A stretch of 64,000 nt of DNA from Kibdelosporangium banguiense (GCF_017876405.1 NZ_JAGINW010000001.1:2803203-2867202), one strand, 5' to 3'; counted from the first letter of the stretch, positions 1-8,199 are shown. Made by a program: numbers and translations. Notes: generated from the sequence alone by a model not told the origin.

Positions 1-1
1 G

Positions 2-553
2 CTTGTGCTGGACATCGGTGGGGGCTCGCTGGAGCTCGCGGTCGGCCGGGATGAGGCGCCTGAGCGGGCCATGTCGGTGCCGCTGGGGGCCGGCCGGTTG
101 ACCCGGACCCGGTTCCGCAGTGACCCGCCGACCCGCAACGAGATCGCCGAGACCGCGGGCTGGCTGGAAGACCAGCTTGCGCCGGTGGCCAAGAAGATGC
201 TCAAGTACGGCGAACCCGATCGGGTGGTCGCGACATCCAAGACCTTCCGATCACTAGCCAGGCTGACCGGTGCCGCGCCATCCTCATCCGGACCACAGGT
301 GCGGCGGGTGCTCACCGAGGCCGGTTTGCGCCAGCTGCTCGCGTTCATCTCCCGGATGTCCGCGCACGACCTGGCCGAGCTGGAAGGGGTGAGTGCCAGC
401 CGGGCGCACCAGCTGGTCGCGGGCGCGTTAGTGGCGCAGGCCACGATGCGCGCGCTGGGCCGGCCGGAACTGGAGATCTGCCCGTGGGCGCTGCGCGAAG
501 GCGTGATCCTGCGGCGGCTCGACCAGACCAACGGCACGGTGGGTTCGAAATGA
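2..553 (+). CDS. Ppx/GppA exopolyphosphatase-family protein, 5'-truncated by window edge
   Basis: The reading frame is open from base 2, so only the C-terminal ~183 residues are present; complete actinobacterial members have about 310. The fragment opens with DIGGGSLELAVG, the phosphate-binding glycine motif of the ASKHA fold used by exopolyphosphatases and guanosine pentaphosphate phosphohydrolases. A C-terminal RARRxQ-like region (VAGALVAQATMRAL) and EICPWALREGVILRRLD are typical of the family. The family splits phosphate from polyphosphate or pppGpp in the cytoplasm. Which substrate is used here cannot be decided. It heads the set of genes that, in mycobacteria, lies just before proC (Rv0496 position). 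Family call is secure; exact function is inference. Confidence 0.9.
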   Translation, partial: LVLDIGGGSLELAVGRDEAPERAMSVPLGAGRLTRTRFRSDPPTRNEIAETAGWLEDQLAPVAKKMLKYGEPDRVVATSKTFRSLARLTGAAPSSSGPQVRRVLTEAGLRQLLAFISRMSAHDLAELEGVSASRAHQLVAGALVAQATMRALGRPELEICPWALREGVILRRLDQTNGTVGSK

Positions 554-602
554 CGGGGCTGAGCACTGGACTGTTCGGCCTGCATTGGGCACGGTGGAAG
601 AG

Positions 603-1841
603 ATGACTAGAGAGGAAGGGCCGGAGCGCACTCAGCGCACGGTGGCCGAGCTGCTCGCCAAATATGGCAACAGCCCGGATGAGAGCGCGCCCAGAAGGCG
701 GCGCCGCCGTGCGGATGACGCCGAGGAGACCGCTCCACAGGCGATCATCGACCGGGTCCTGTCCGACAGCGGCACCAACCTGCCGCGCATCCCGGCCGAC
801 GACCCGCCGCAGCCGCCGCAGGTGCAGGCGCCGACGAGCAGGCACCGTCCGGTGCCGCAGCCGCCGCAGCCCCCGCCACCGGTGACTCCGCCGCCGTCGA
901 TCGCGGCCCAGGCCCTGCAGCCGACCCAGCGGCAGATGCCGCCGGTCGCGCCGCCGGAGCGGCAGCGCAGGATGCCCCAGAGCTCCCAGTCGTTGCCGCG
1001 GCCGACGCCCCAGCCCAAACCGCAGCCGAGTTCGCAGTGGCCGGCGCCGCCTGCCGAGCCCGGTGGTCTGGCCGCGCGGCTCGACGGCCGGCAGGACAGC
1101 CGGACCGATATGCGTGCCGTGCCGGTTGATCAGCCGCCGATGCCGGCCGAAGGCGTCACCGAGCAGATGCCGCGCATCCCGGACGAGCTCTCCCAGCCGG
1201 GCAACCGCACGGGCCAGCATCCGGCTCCGCACCGCGTGGCCCGCACGGCGCGTGGCCCGCAGCCGTCGATGCCGTTGCCGCAACCGCCGCCGGCGTACCC
1301 GCAGCACGAGCCGGACGAACGCGACAACTACCCCACCGAGTACCACGGGTTCGACCCGGTCGGCGGTGAGGCGACGCAGTACGCCGAGGCGCCCCAGTTC
1401 GGTGAGGCAACCCAGTACGCGGAACCGCCGCAGTTCGGCGAGTCGACCCAGTACGTCGAGGGCCTTGAGCGGGAAGAGGACTACGAGGACTCCCGCCGGT
1501 CGATGCGCTCGATCGAGGACGAACGGCCGATCGGCGCCGACGACTTCGACGAGGACGAAGACGAGGGCAAGCCGGCCTCCCCGGTCAAGGAATGGCTGTC
1601 GATGGCGGGCCAGCTCGCGATCGGCGTGATCGGCGGCGCGGCCCTGTGGCTCGGCTTCAACTGGCTGTGGGGCAAGCTGCCGGCCGCCGCGCTCGGCGTG
1701 GCGCTGGTCGTGATCATCGGTCTGGTCTGGGTGGTCCGCAAGATCCGGCGCGCGGACGACCTGCAGACCACGATCCTCACGGTGCTCGTCGGCCTTGTCG
1801 TCACGGTGTCCCCAGCGGCCATGTTGTTGCTGAACCGCTAG
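603..1841 (+). CDS. proline/glutamine-rich membrane protein with tandem PQFGE-TQYAE repeats
   Basis: About 412 residues. The first ~330 are disordered in character: rich in Pro, Gln and Arg, then acidic. Near residues 255-285 there are three imperfect copies of a TQYAE-x-PQFGE unit. The last ~85 residues hold two or three hydrophobic segments separated by a short basic loop (VVRKIRR), so the long N-terminal part is probably cytoplasmic. I chose ATG 603 (MTREEGPERT); TTG 585 and GTG 594 are in-frame alternatives without a better ribosome site. The gene sits between Ppx/GppA and the isomerase, the place of mycobacterial Rv0497, a proline-rich membrane protein of unknown role. The stop overlaps the next start by one base, suggesting translational coupling. 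No function can be assigned. Confidence 0.85.
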   Translation: MTREEGPERTQRTVAELLAKYGNSPDESAPRRRRRRADDAEETAPQAIIDRVLSDSGTNLPRIPADDPPQPPQVQAPTSRHRPVPQPPQPPPPVTPPPSIAAQALQPTQRQMPPVAPPERQRRMPQSSQSLPRPTPQPKPQPSSQWPAPPAEPGGLAARLDGRQDSRTDMRAVPVDQPPMPAEGVTEQMPRIPDELSQPGNRTGQHPAPHRVARTARGPQPSMPLPQPPPAYPQHEPDERDNYPTEYHGFDPVGGEATQYAEAPQFGEATQYAEPPQFGESTQYVEGLEREEDYEDSRRSMRSIEDERPIGADDFDEDEDEGKPASPVKEWLSMAGQLAIGVIGGAALWLGFNWLWGKLPAAALGVALVVIIGLVWVVRKIRRADDLQTTILTVLVGLVVTVSPAAMLLLNR

Positions 1842-2626
1842 TGGCCATTCCTGTCGGTCTGTCCACCGCGTCCGTTTGGCCCCAGAACGCGGCCGCCGGT
1901 TTCCAGCTGGCCGGTGCGCTGGGGTACGACGGCGTCGAAGTGATGGTCTGGGCCGACCCGATCAGTCAGGACGTGGACGCCCTGCGGCGGTGCGTGCGCA
2001 ACCACGGCGTGCCGATTCTGGCCATCCACGCGCCCTGTCTGCTCATCACCCAGCGAATCTGGTCCCCGGACCCCGAAGTCCGGCTCCGCCGGTCGGTGGA
2101 AGCCGCTTCGGACCTTGGCGCGCCCACTGTCGTGGTGCATCCGCCGTTCCGTTGGCAACGCCGTTACGCCGACAGGTTCACCGAACTCGTCGCGGAGCTG
2201 GAGTCCTCCTCCGGGATCGCGATCGCCGTGGAGAACATGTTCCCGGTGAAACCGTTGGGGCGTGGGCGAAGCGTGTCCGCGTTCAAACCGTCGATCGACC
2301 CGACCGACGCCGGCCACAGCCACTACACACTCGACCTCTCGCATACCGCCGCGGCGCAGGAGGACGCTGTCGAGCTCGCCAAGCGGATGGGGACGGGCCT
2401 GCAGCACCTGCATCTCGCGGACGGCACCGGTGCTCCCCGCGACGAGCACCTGATCCCCGGCCGGGGCGGGCAGCCGTGCGACCAGGTCTGCGAAATGCTG
2501 GCGGCCAACGGTTTCACGGGCCAAGTGGTGCTGGAGATCAATACCCGCAACGCCAGGAACCCCGCCGAACGGGCTCGCGACCTGGCCGAGGCACTGCTCT
2601 TCGCCCGCCTGCACCTCGACCGCTGA
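1841..2626 (+). CDS. sugar phosphate isomerase/epimerase family protein (TIM barrel)
   Basis: 261 residues from GTG 1841, which shares its first base with the previous stop. The protein looks like a xylose-isomerase-type TIM barrel: VGLSTASVWPQNAAAGFQLA at the N-terminus, VVVHPPFRWQ (strand with metal-region His), IAVENMFPV with the conserved Glu, LDLSHTAAAQ, LQHLHLADGTG and a final VVLEINTRNA with Glu. These match the metal-binding Glu/Asp/His pattern of the AP-endonuclease-2/xylose isomerase-like superfamily. The substrate is unknown. The position corresponds to mycobacterial Rv0498. It is the last gene before a hairpin repeat, so it may close a short operon with the two preceding genes. 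Confidence 0.88.
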   Translation: MAIPVGLSTASVWPQNAAAGFQLAGALGYDGVEVMVWADPISQDVDALRRCVRNHGVPILAIHAPCLLITQRIWSPDPEVRLRRSVEAASDLGAPTVVVHPPFRWQRRYADRFTELVAELESSSGIAIAVENMFPVKPLGRGRSVSAFKPSIDPTDAGHSHYTLDLSHTAAAQEDAVELAKRMGTGLQHLHLADGTGAPRDEHLIPGRGGQPCDQVCEMLAANGFTGQVVLEINTRNARNPAERARDLAEALLFARLHLDR

Positions 2627-2630
2627 GTTT

Positions 2631-2682
2631 TGCCCCCAATGCCACATTGGGGGCATGCGATGCCACCAATGTGGCATTGGGG
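2631..2682. repeat. GC-rich inverted repeat, two alternative hairpins, after stop codon
   Basis: CCCCAATGCCACATTGG (2634-2650) is the exact reverse complement of 2666-2682, a 17-bp perfect stem with a 15-nt loop. The left half alone can also fold: TGCCCCCAATG (2631-2641) pairs with 2645-2655. It begins four bases after the isomerase stop. A second element of the same design lies at 8145-8199. It could act as a bidirectional terminator or be a REP-like dispersed repeat. Confidence 0.85.
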
Positions 2683-2795
2683 ACACAGCAGACCCGGCTT
2701 GAGGGTTCCCCCGGTTGGTTCTTGACAGTCGATCACCTGGTCATAAAGGGGATCCAGGCGTAAGTGATCTTGAACGAGGGTCGTAGAGTCTGTCC

Positions 2796-3713
2796 GTGCA
2801 CCCGCTGCGATCGCTGATCCTCGCGGCGGCCGGCAACGATGCGATCCGTCGGCTTGTCGCCACCGCTCCGGTCAGCCGAGATGTCGTCCGGCGGTTCGTC
2901 GCCGGGGAAACGACGGCGGACGCGGTGGCCGTGACCCGCGAAGTCGTCGCCTCCGGCCGGTCGGTCACCCTGGACCACCTCGGCGAGGACGTCGCCGACG
3001 TGGCCCACGCCGACGAGAACGTCCGCGCCTACCTTGAGCTGCTCGACGCGTTGCACGCCGAGCAGCTGGCCGCCAGGGCCGAGGTGAGCGTCAAGCTTTC
3101 CGCGGTCGGCCAGAAGTTGAGTGAGCGCGTGGCGCTGGACAATGCGTCCCGCGTATGCGCGGCGGCCGAACAATGCGGCACAACCGTCACACTCGACATG
3201 GAGGACCACGCCACCACCGACTCGACTCTGCGAGTGCTCGCGGAGTTGCGGCGCACCTGGCCGTCGACCGGCGCGGTCCTGCAGAGCTACCTGCACCGGA
3301 CCCTGACCGACTGCGGACGGCTCGCGAGTACCCGGGTACGACTCGTGAAGGGTGCTTATGCCGAGCCGGCGGCCGTCGCGTTCGGCGGCCATGAAGTGGA
3401 TCTGAATTACGTGCGATGCGCGAATGCGCTCCTGGCCGGTGATGGATACCCGATGTTCGCAACCCACGACCCCCGTCTGGTGCGTATTGTCGGCGAACGG
3501 GCGCGTTGGTATGACCGGAAGCCGGGAACCTACGAGTACCAAATGCTTTTCGGAGTCCGGCCAGACGAACAGCGCCGGCTGGCGCAGGAGGGGGAGACAG
3601 TGCGGGTCTATGTGCCCTATGGCTCTCAATGGTATGGCTACCTCATGCGCCGGTTGGCCGAAAGGCCCGCCAATACAACGTTCTTCGCACGTGCATTGGT
3701 CAGCCATTCGTGA
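2796..3713 (+). CDS. proline dehydrogenase (monofunctional)
   Basis: 305 residues from GTG 2796, the usual length for actinobacterial monofunctional proline dehydrogenases. It oxidises L-proline to 1-pyrroline-5-carboxylate with FAD. Seen in order: EVSVKLSAVGQ, TLDMEDHATTDSTL, VLQSYLHRTLTD, RLVKGAYAEPAAVAF, FATHDPRLV and a C-terminal YEYQMLFGVRPDEQRRL with VRVYVPYGSQWYGYLMRRLAE, all hallmarks of the FAD/proline-binding beta-alpha barrel. The P5C dehydrogenase that normally follows in the pathway is not next to it. proC, which runs the opposite half of the proline cycle, is about 850 bp downstream. No PutA-type DNA-binding or dehydrogenase fusion is present. Confidence 0.95.
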   Translation: MHPLRSLILAAAGNDAIRRLVATAPVSRDVVRRFVAGETTADAVAVTREVVASGRSVTLDHLGEDVADVAHADENVRAYLELLDALHAEQLAARAEVSVKLSAVGQKLSERVALDNASRVCAAAEQCGTTVTLDMEDHATTDSTLRVLAELRRTWPSTGAVLQSYLHRTLTDCGRLASTRVRLVKGAYAEPAAVAFGGHEVDLNYVRCANALLAGDGYPMFATHDPRLVRIVGERARWYDRKPGTYEYQMLFGVRPDEQRRLAQEGETVRVYVPYGSQWYGYLMRRLAERPANTTFFARALVSHS

Positions 3714-3730
3714 ACGGGCGAGGAAGTAAC

Positions 3731-4537
3731 GTGATCTCGTTCAGTACAGCCGCCGCCATTCGTCCTATGGGCGACGGCACATTCACCGCGGAACTGCCGG
3801 CCGAGTGGACCGTCGGTGGCAAACCGCACGGCGGTTTCCTACTCGCACTGCTGGCAAAAACCGCAGTCGCTTTGCATACCGGCAACGGCACCCCGTTGGT
3901 GGATCCGCTCGCAGTCAGCGCGCAGTTCTTGCACGCCCCGGGAGTCGGGCCCGCGTTGTTGCGAACCGAAGTCCGCAAAACCGGCCGTCAGGCAACGGTC
4001 GTCGCGGTCAATTTGGAACAGCGCGGCCGCAGCTGTGTCGAGGCGGTGATCACGACCGGACGGCTGCCCCGCGACCGTGCGGCGTGGACGGACCTGCCGA
4101 ACCAGCCTGCCGAGCCGCCGGGCAACGCGATCGACATCGCCACGCTGCCGTCGGCGTCGATGTTCCGGCTGACCGAGGGCTGCGACGTGCGGCTCGACCC
4201 GTCCGGTGCGGGGTTCCTGCATGGGCACGTGGGCGATCCGTTGCGGCTACGGCTGTGGGCACGCCCGCGCGGTGAGCACGCGGACCCGTTGTTCGCCCTC
4301 GTCGCCGGCGACATCTCGATGCCGGTGACGTTCAACCTGGGCCGTATGGGTTGGTCGCCTGCTGTACAGCTGACGGCGTTGTTGCGATCCAGACCCGCGC
4401 CAGGGTGGCTGCGGATCCAGGTCGACTGCCGTGCCGTGCATGGGGCGTGGTTCGACTCAGACGCCACGGTGGTGGACTCGACGGGCCGTCTGGTGTGTCA
4501 GGCACGTCAGCTGGCCCTGACTGCGACGACGGGCTGA
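3731..4537 (+). CDS. thioesterase family protein (double hot-dog, TesB-like)
   Basis: 268 residues from GTG 3731, chosen because GAGGAAG lies 4-5 bases upstream. The N-terminal hot-dog contains GGKPHGGFLLALLAKTA, the helix motif of actinobacterial acyl-CoA thioesterase-like proteins. A second half (residues ~150-265, with HGHVGDPLRLRLWARP and VDCRAVHGAWFDSDATVVDSTGRLV) matches the second hot-dog of TesB-type proteins. It presumably hydrolyses an acyl-CoA thioester in the cytoplasm; substrate unknown. It is co-directional with proline dehydrogenase and proC, with gaps of 17 and 19 bases, so the three may be co-transcribed. Family is well supported, activity inferred. Confidence 0.85.
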   Translation: MISFSTAAAIRPMGDGTFTAELPAEWTVGGKPHGGFLLALLAKTAVALHTGNGTPLVDPLAVSAQFLHAPGVGPALLRTEVRKTGRQATVVAVNLEQRGRSCVEAVITTGRLPRDRAAWTDLPNQPAEPPGNAIDIATLPSASMFRLTEGCDVRLDPSGAGFLHGHVGDPLRLRLWARPRGEHADPLFALVAGDISMPVTFNLGRMGWSPAVQLTALLRSRPAPGWLRIQVDCRAVHGAWFDSDATVVDSTGRLVCQARQLALTATTG

Positions 4538-4556
4538 TCTGGCACGCTTACGGGTC

Positions 4557-5366
4557 ATGACGACCATTGCTGTGCTGGGGGCGGGCAAGATCGGTGAGGC
4601 GCTGCTGTCCGGGCTGCTGTCCGGTGGCAGGCAGCCTGAGGATCTGCTGTTCACCGAGCGCTATGAGGAGCGCGCGGCCGAGCTGACCAAGCACTACGGC
4701 GTGCGCGCGGTGGACGTGCCCACGGCCGCCGCGGAGGCCGATGTGCTCGTGGTCGCGGTCAAGCCGCAGGACATCGACCCGGTGCTCGACGAACTGGCCC
4801 CGGTCGTGAACGAACGCAACCTGATCGTGTCATTGTGCGCAGGTCTGCCCACGTCGCTGTACGAGCGCAAGCTGCCCGACAGCATCCCGGTCGTCCGCGT
4901 CATGCCCAACACGCCGATGCTCGTCGGCCAGGCGATGAGCGTGATCTCGGCGGGCAGGCACGCCCAGCCGCAGCATCTGGCACTCGTCGAGGAGCTGTTG
5001 TCGACCGTGGGAGAGGTCATCCGCGTGCCCGAGTCCCAGCAGGACGCCGTCACCGCGCTGTCCGGGTCCGGTCCGGCGTACTTCTTCTACCTCGTCGAGG
5101 CCATGATCGACGCAGGCATCCTGCTCGGCCTGCCGCGCAACGTGGCCGAGAAGCTGATCATCCAGTCCGCCGTGGGCGCCGCCGCCATGCTCGCCGAAAC
5201 AGGTGAACACCCAGTCACGCTGCGTGAGGCCGTGACCTCGCCGGCCGGCACCACGATCATGGCTATCCGTGAGCTCGAGCGCCACGGAGTGCGAGCAGCC
5301 CTGCTCGCGGCCATCGAAGCCGCACGCGACCGTTCCCAGGAGCTCGGCAAGGCTCACGAGGCGTAA
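4557..5366 (+). CDS. proC: pyrroline-5-carboxylate reductase
   Basis: 269 residues, full length. It reduces 1-pyrroline-5-carboxylate to L-proline with NAD(P)H, the last step of proline synthesis. The N-terminal Rossmann motif is AVLGAGKIGEALLSGLL, followed by VVAVKPQDI, VVRVMPNTPMLVGQAMSVI and the C-terminal signature VTALSGSGPAYFFYLVEAMIDAG with REAVTSPAGTT. All are diagnostic. The order proC, small HTH gene, 33-residue basic ribosomal protein, epimerase, acyltransferase is the mycobacterial Rv0500-Rv0502 order and supports the identification. Confidence 0.97.
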   Translation: MTTIAVLGAGKIGEALLSGLLSGGRQPEDLLFTERYEERAAELTKHYGVRAVDVPTAAAEADVLVVAVKPQDIDPVLDELAPVVNERNLIVSLCAGLPTSLYERKLPDSIPVVRVMPNTPMLVGQAMSVISAGRHAQPQHLALVEELLSTVGEVIRVPESQQDAVTALSGSGPAYFFYLVEAMIDAGILLGLPRNVAEKLIIQSAVGAAAMLAETGEHPVTLREAVTSPAGTTIMAIRELERHGVRAALLAAIEAARDRSQELGKAHEA

Positions 5367-5495
5367 TGCGCCGTACCCCTCATGGAGGTCGCAACTGTCA
5401 CACGTGTCCCGCTACTCTCTCTAGAAGCACGTGCGTGTCGATACTGCCGATGGGGAAGATCGGTAGCGCGACGCGTGGCTAAGGACGCGTGACAC

Positions 5496-5729
5496 ATGCC
5501 GACCAACAAGAGAAATGCGGAACCCACACCGATCAGCCCCACGGCGATCAATCAGGTGCAGTTCCTGACAGTCGCCGAGGTGGCCAAGATGATGCGGGTC
5601 TCCAAGATGACTGTCTACCGGCTCGTGCACTCCGGCGAGATGCCCGCGGTGCGGGTCGGAAAGTCGTTCCGGGTGCCGGAGAAGGCCGTGCACACCTACC
5701 TGGAGAACGCCTACTTCGACGCCGGCTGA
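5496..5729 (+). CDS. small helix-turn-helix DNA-binding protein, excisionase/MerR-like
   Basis: 77 residues. After a 23-residue polar tail it carries one winged HTH of the excisionase/MerR type: FLTVAEVAKMMRVSKMTVYRLVHSG followed by EMPAVRVGKSFRVPEKAVHTYLE. There is no effector domain and no integrase nearby, so this is a chromosomal regulator rather than a phage excisionase. It occupies the Rv0500A position between proC and bS22. It differs from the BldC protein at 33.8 kb in having VSKMTVYRLV rather than VDPKTVTRWA as recognition helix. AAGGA stands 11 bases before ATG 5496. Targets are unknown. Confidence 0.92.
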   Translation: MPTNKRNAEPTPISPTAINQVQFLTVAEVAKMMRVSKMTVYRLVHSGEMPAVRVGKSFRVPEKAVHTYLENAYFDAG

Positions 5730-5763
5730 CGGGCCGGGTGAAGGGCAGTGACTCCGACCGGGT

Positions 5764-5787
5764 GACCGCCGGGTAAACTCGGCGGTC
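5764..5787 (+). terminator. 8-bp hairpin after HTH gene
   Basis: GACCGCCG (5764-5771) pairs with CGGCGGTC (5780-5787) around the loop GGTAAACT. It lies 35 bases after the HTH stop and 72 before bS22. No T-tract follows, so termination may be partial. The loop also holds TAAACT, which could be a -10 element for the bS22 gene, so the role is ambiguous. Confidence 0.45.
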
Positions 5788-5858
5788 GCTCGTGCGTGTG
5801 CCCCGATCGTGGCCCTGCGCGGTAGAAGACCCACCAACAGACAAGGCAAGGAACCCGT

Positions 5859-5960
5859 ATGGGCTCGGTTATCAAGAAGCGACGCAAGCGCATGTCCAAG
5901 AAGAAGCACCGCAAGCTGCTGCGCAAGACCCGGCACGCGCGTCGCAAGCAGGGCAAGTAA
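5859..5960 (+). CDS. 30S ribosomal protein bS22 (AURKAIP1/COX24 domain), 33 aa
   Basis: 33 residues, starting [19 protein letters not shown] and ending RKQGK; more than half are Lys or Arg. This is the actinobacterial AURKAIP1/COX24-domain peptide that was identified as ribosomal protein bS22 in cryo-EM structures of the mycobacterial 30S subunit, where it binds 16S rRNA near the decoding region. The Shine-Dalgarno AAGGA lies 5-6 bases before ATG 5859. It sits between the HTH gene and the epimerase exactly as Rv0500B does in M. tuberculosis. It is too short for many gene finders but is unmistakable. Confidence 0.96.
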   Translation: MGSVIKKRRKRMSKKKHRKLLRKTRHARRKQGK

Positions 5961-6091
5961 CCGGCTCCGCCGATCGGGTGATAACCGCAAAACCATGTGT
6001 GACCTGCGTTAACACCTCGTATCTCCAGGCGGGTTCGCGGCGGGTGGGCGAGTAAGCTACCGGCGGTCAGAACGCCTGCGGAGAGGTACAC

Positions 6092-7135
6092 ATGACGCCC
6101 AAGGTCGTCCTGGTCACCGGAGCGGGCGGGTACGTCGGTGCACATCTGGCCGCACGCCTCGCCGCCAACCCGGATATCGAACGAGTTCTCGGAGTGGACA
6201 CCGCTCCGCCCGCCAAAGACCTGCTCAAGGTCATGGGACGGGCGGAGTTCGTCCGCGCCGACATCCGTAACCCGCTGATCGCCAAGGTGATCAGCTCGGC
6301 ACGGGTGGACACCGTCGTGCACGCCGCCACCACGGCGAGCCCGCCGGGCCCCTCCCGCCGCACGGCCATCAAAGAGATGAACGTGATCGGCACCATGCAG
6401 CTGCTCGCCGCGTGCCAGCGCTCGCCGCAGGTACGCAAGCTCGTGGTCAAGTCCAGCGCCGCGGTCTACGGCGCAGGCGCCCGCGTTCCGGCTGTGTGCA
6501 CTGAGGACATGGCGCCCAAGGAGCTTGCCACCAGCGGGTATGCCCAGGACGCCGTCGAGGTCGAGGGGTATGTCCGCGGTTTCGCACGTCGCCGTCCGGA
6601 CGTGCCCGTCACCACCATGCGGCTGACGAACATGATCGGCCCCGGCGTCGACACCGTGCTCACGCGGTACTTCGCGCTGCCGGTCGTGCCCACTGTGCTG
6701 GGCTTCGACGCCCGGGTGCAGTTGCTTCACCCGGAGGACGCACTCGCTGTCCTCGAGCGTGCCACCACAGCCGACCACCCCGGCGTCTACAACGTCGGCG
6801 GGGATGGCGTGCTCACGCTTTCACAGGCCATCCGACGGGCTGGCAGGGTTGCCGTCCCGGTTCCGCGGGTGGCGATTCCCGCCGCGGCCAGGGTCCTTCA
6901 GAACGCCCGTGGCGTGGACTTCTCGCACGACCAGATCCAGTTCCTCAACTACGGCCGGGTTGTGGACACCACCAGGCTGAAGCGTGATTTCGGCTTCTCG
7001 CCGCGGTGGAGCACACGCCAGGCATTCGATGACTACGTCCATGGCCGAGGCCTGCGACCGGTGCTCGACCCGGCGCGCCTGGCGGGCCTGGAGAAGAAGC
7101 TATCGCTGGTCCGCGACGACCGGCGAGGATCGTAA
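6092..7135 (+). CDS. NAD-dependent epimerase/dehydratase family protein (GalE2-like extended SDR)
   Basis: 347 residues. Extended short-chain dehydrogenase fold: TGAGGYVGAHLA (residues 9-20) is the NAD-binding TGxxGxxG, DTVVHAAT and VVKSSAAVYGAG are the following core strands, and FDARVQLLHPEDALAVL is the C-terminal substrate-side motif. The expected catalytic YxxxK is altered: the Tyr is present in SGYAQDAVEVEGYVRG but position +4 is Ala. Close relatives in my memory carry Lys two residues after the Tyr, so this clade may not be a classical sugar epimerase. It corresponds to Rv0501, annotated galE2 without firm proof. GGAGAGG lies 8 bases before ATG 6092. The acyltransferase follows after 11 bases. 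Confidence 0.9.
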   Translation: MTPKVVLVTGAGGYVGAHLAARLAANPDIERVLGVDTAPPAKDLLKVMGRAEFVRADIRNPLIAKVISSARVDTVVHAATTASPPGPSRRTAIKEMNVIGTMQLLAACQRSPQVRKLVVKSSAAVYGAGARVPAVCTEDMAPKELATSGYAQDAVEVEGYVRGFARRRPDVPVTTMRLTNMIGPGVDTVLTRYFALPVVPTVLGFDARVQLLHPEDALAVLERATTADHPGVYNVGGDGVLTLSQAIRRAGRVAVPVPRVAIPAAARVLQNARGVDFSHDQIQFLNYGRVVDTTRLKRDFGFSPRWSTRQAFDDYVHGRGLRPVLDPARLAGLEKKLSLVRDDRRGS

Positions 7136-7146
7136 ACGACGAACCG

Positions 7147-8133
7147 ATGGGTGAACTGCTCATGCAGGAAGCACAAGTGATCCCGCTGCGCACCCCCGAA
7201 CAACGTCGTCGGATGAACCGCACATTGACCGAGCGGGTGGACCCACGCCCGTTGGTCGAACCAACCCCGTTGCGCCCCGCGCCCGAACCCACCGGCCTGC
7301 AGCAGAACATCGCGGGCGCCCTGGGTTTCCTCCGCAAGCGGCTGACCGGTGATTACGCGGTTGACGAGTTCGGTTTCGACAAGCAGCTGACCGACAACGT
7401 GATGATGCCGCCGTTGCGGCTGATCTACGAGAGATGGTTCCGCGTGGAGACACACGGGACTGAGAACCTGCCGCTGGACGGCGGCGCACTGGTCGTCTCG
7501 AACCACTCCGGCACGTTGCCGTGGGACTCGGTGATGACCGCGATCGCGGTGCACGACAACCACCCGCACAACCGGCATCTGCGGATGCTGGGCGCGGATC
7601 TTGTCTTCAAGGTGCCGCTGCTGGGCAGCCTGGCGCGCAAGACCGGCCAGACCCTGGCGTGCGCGGCCGATGCCGAGCGGCTGCTGAGCTCCGGCGAGCT
7701 CGTCGGCGTGTGGCCGGAGGGCTTCAAGGGCGTCGGCAAGCCGTTCAAGGACCGCTACAAACTGCAGCGGTTCGGCCGGGGCGGATTCGTCGCGGCGGCG
7801 CTGCGTACCGGTGTCCCGATCATCCCGGTGTCGGTCGTGGGCGCCGAGGAGATCTACCCCAAGATCGGCGACCTGAAGCCGTTGGCCCGGCTGCTGGGCC
7901 TGCCGTACTTCCCGGTGACGCCGACGTTCCCGTTGCTCGGCCCGCTCGGCGCCGTGCCGTTGCCGTCGAAGTGGTACATCGAGTTCGGCGAGCCGATCCG
8001 CACCGATGAGCACGATCCGGCGGACGCGGACGACCCGATGGTCGTGTTCAACCTCTCCGACCAGGTCCGCGAGACCATCCAGCAGTCGATCTACCGCCGC
8101 CTCGCCCAACGCCCCGGCGTCTTCCGCGGCTGA
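7147..8133 (+). CDS. lysophospholipid acyltransferase family protein
   Basis: 328 residues from ATG 7147 (ATG 7162 is an in-frame alternative). The PlsC-like domain lies at residues ~95-310: VVSNHSGTLPWDSVM holds the acyltransferase His and Asp, and GVWPEGFKGVGKP is the glycerol-phosphate-binding EG motif. VSVVGAEEIYPKI and WYIEFGEPIRTDE complete the family pattern. It would transfer an acyl group to a lysophospholipid or other glycerol acceptor at the inner membrane face. It corresponds to mycobacterial Rv0502 and is probably co-transcribed with the epimerase. The exact acceptor is unknown. A GC-rich inverted repeat starts 11 bases after the stop. Confidence 0.92.
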   Translation: MGELLMQEAQVIPLRTPEQRRRMNRTLTERVDPRPLVEPTPLRPAPEPTGLQQNIAGALGFLRKRLTGDYAVDEFGFDKQLTDNVMMPPLRLIYERWFRVETHGTENLPLDGGALVVSNHSGTLPWDSVMTAIAVHDNHPHNRHLRMLGADLVFKVPLLGSLARKTGQTLACAADAERLLSSGELVGVWPEGFKGVGKPFKDRYKLQRFGRGGFVAAALRTGVPIIPVSVVGAEEIYPKIGDLKPLARLLGLPYFPVTPTFPLLGPLGAVPLPSKWYIEFGEPIRTDEHDPADADDPMVVFNLSDQVRETIQQSIYRRLAQRPGVFRG

Positions 8134-8144
8134 GAGTCGTGTCG

Positions 8145-8199
8145 TGCCCCCAAAGTGGCTTTCGGAGCGCTGGATGCCCCCAACGCCACTTTGGGGGCA
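8145..8199. repeat. GC-rich inverted repeat, second copy of the family
   Basis: TGCCCCCAAAGTGGC (8145-8159) is the exact reverse complement of 8185-8199. An alternative hairpin pairs TGCCCCCAA (8175-8183) with TTGGGGGCA (8191-8199). The motif and the alternative-fold design match 2631-2682, and both start just after a stop codon. Probably a dispersed REP-like element or terminator. Confidence 0.85.

Noticed and set aside
5496..5729. Prophage excisionase marking an integrated element
   Set aside because: No integrase, att repeats or phage genes nearby, and the gene is a fixed part of a conserved core cluster.
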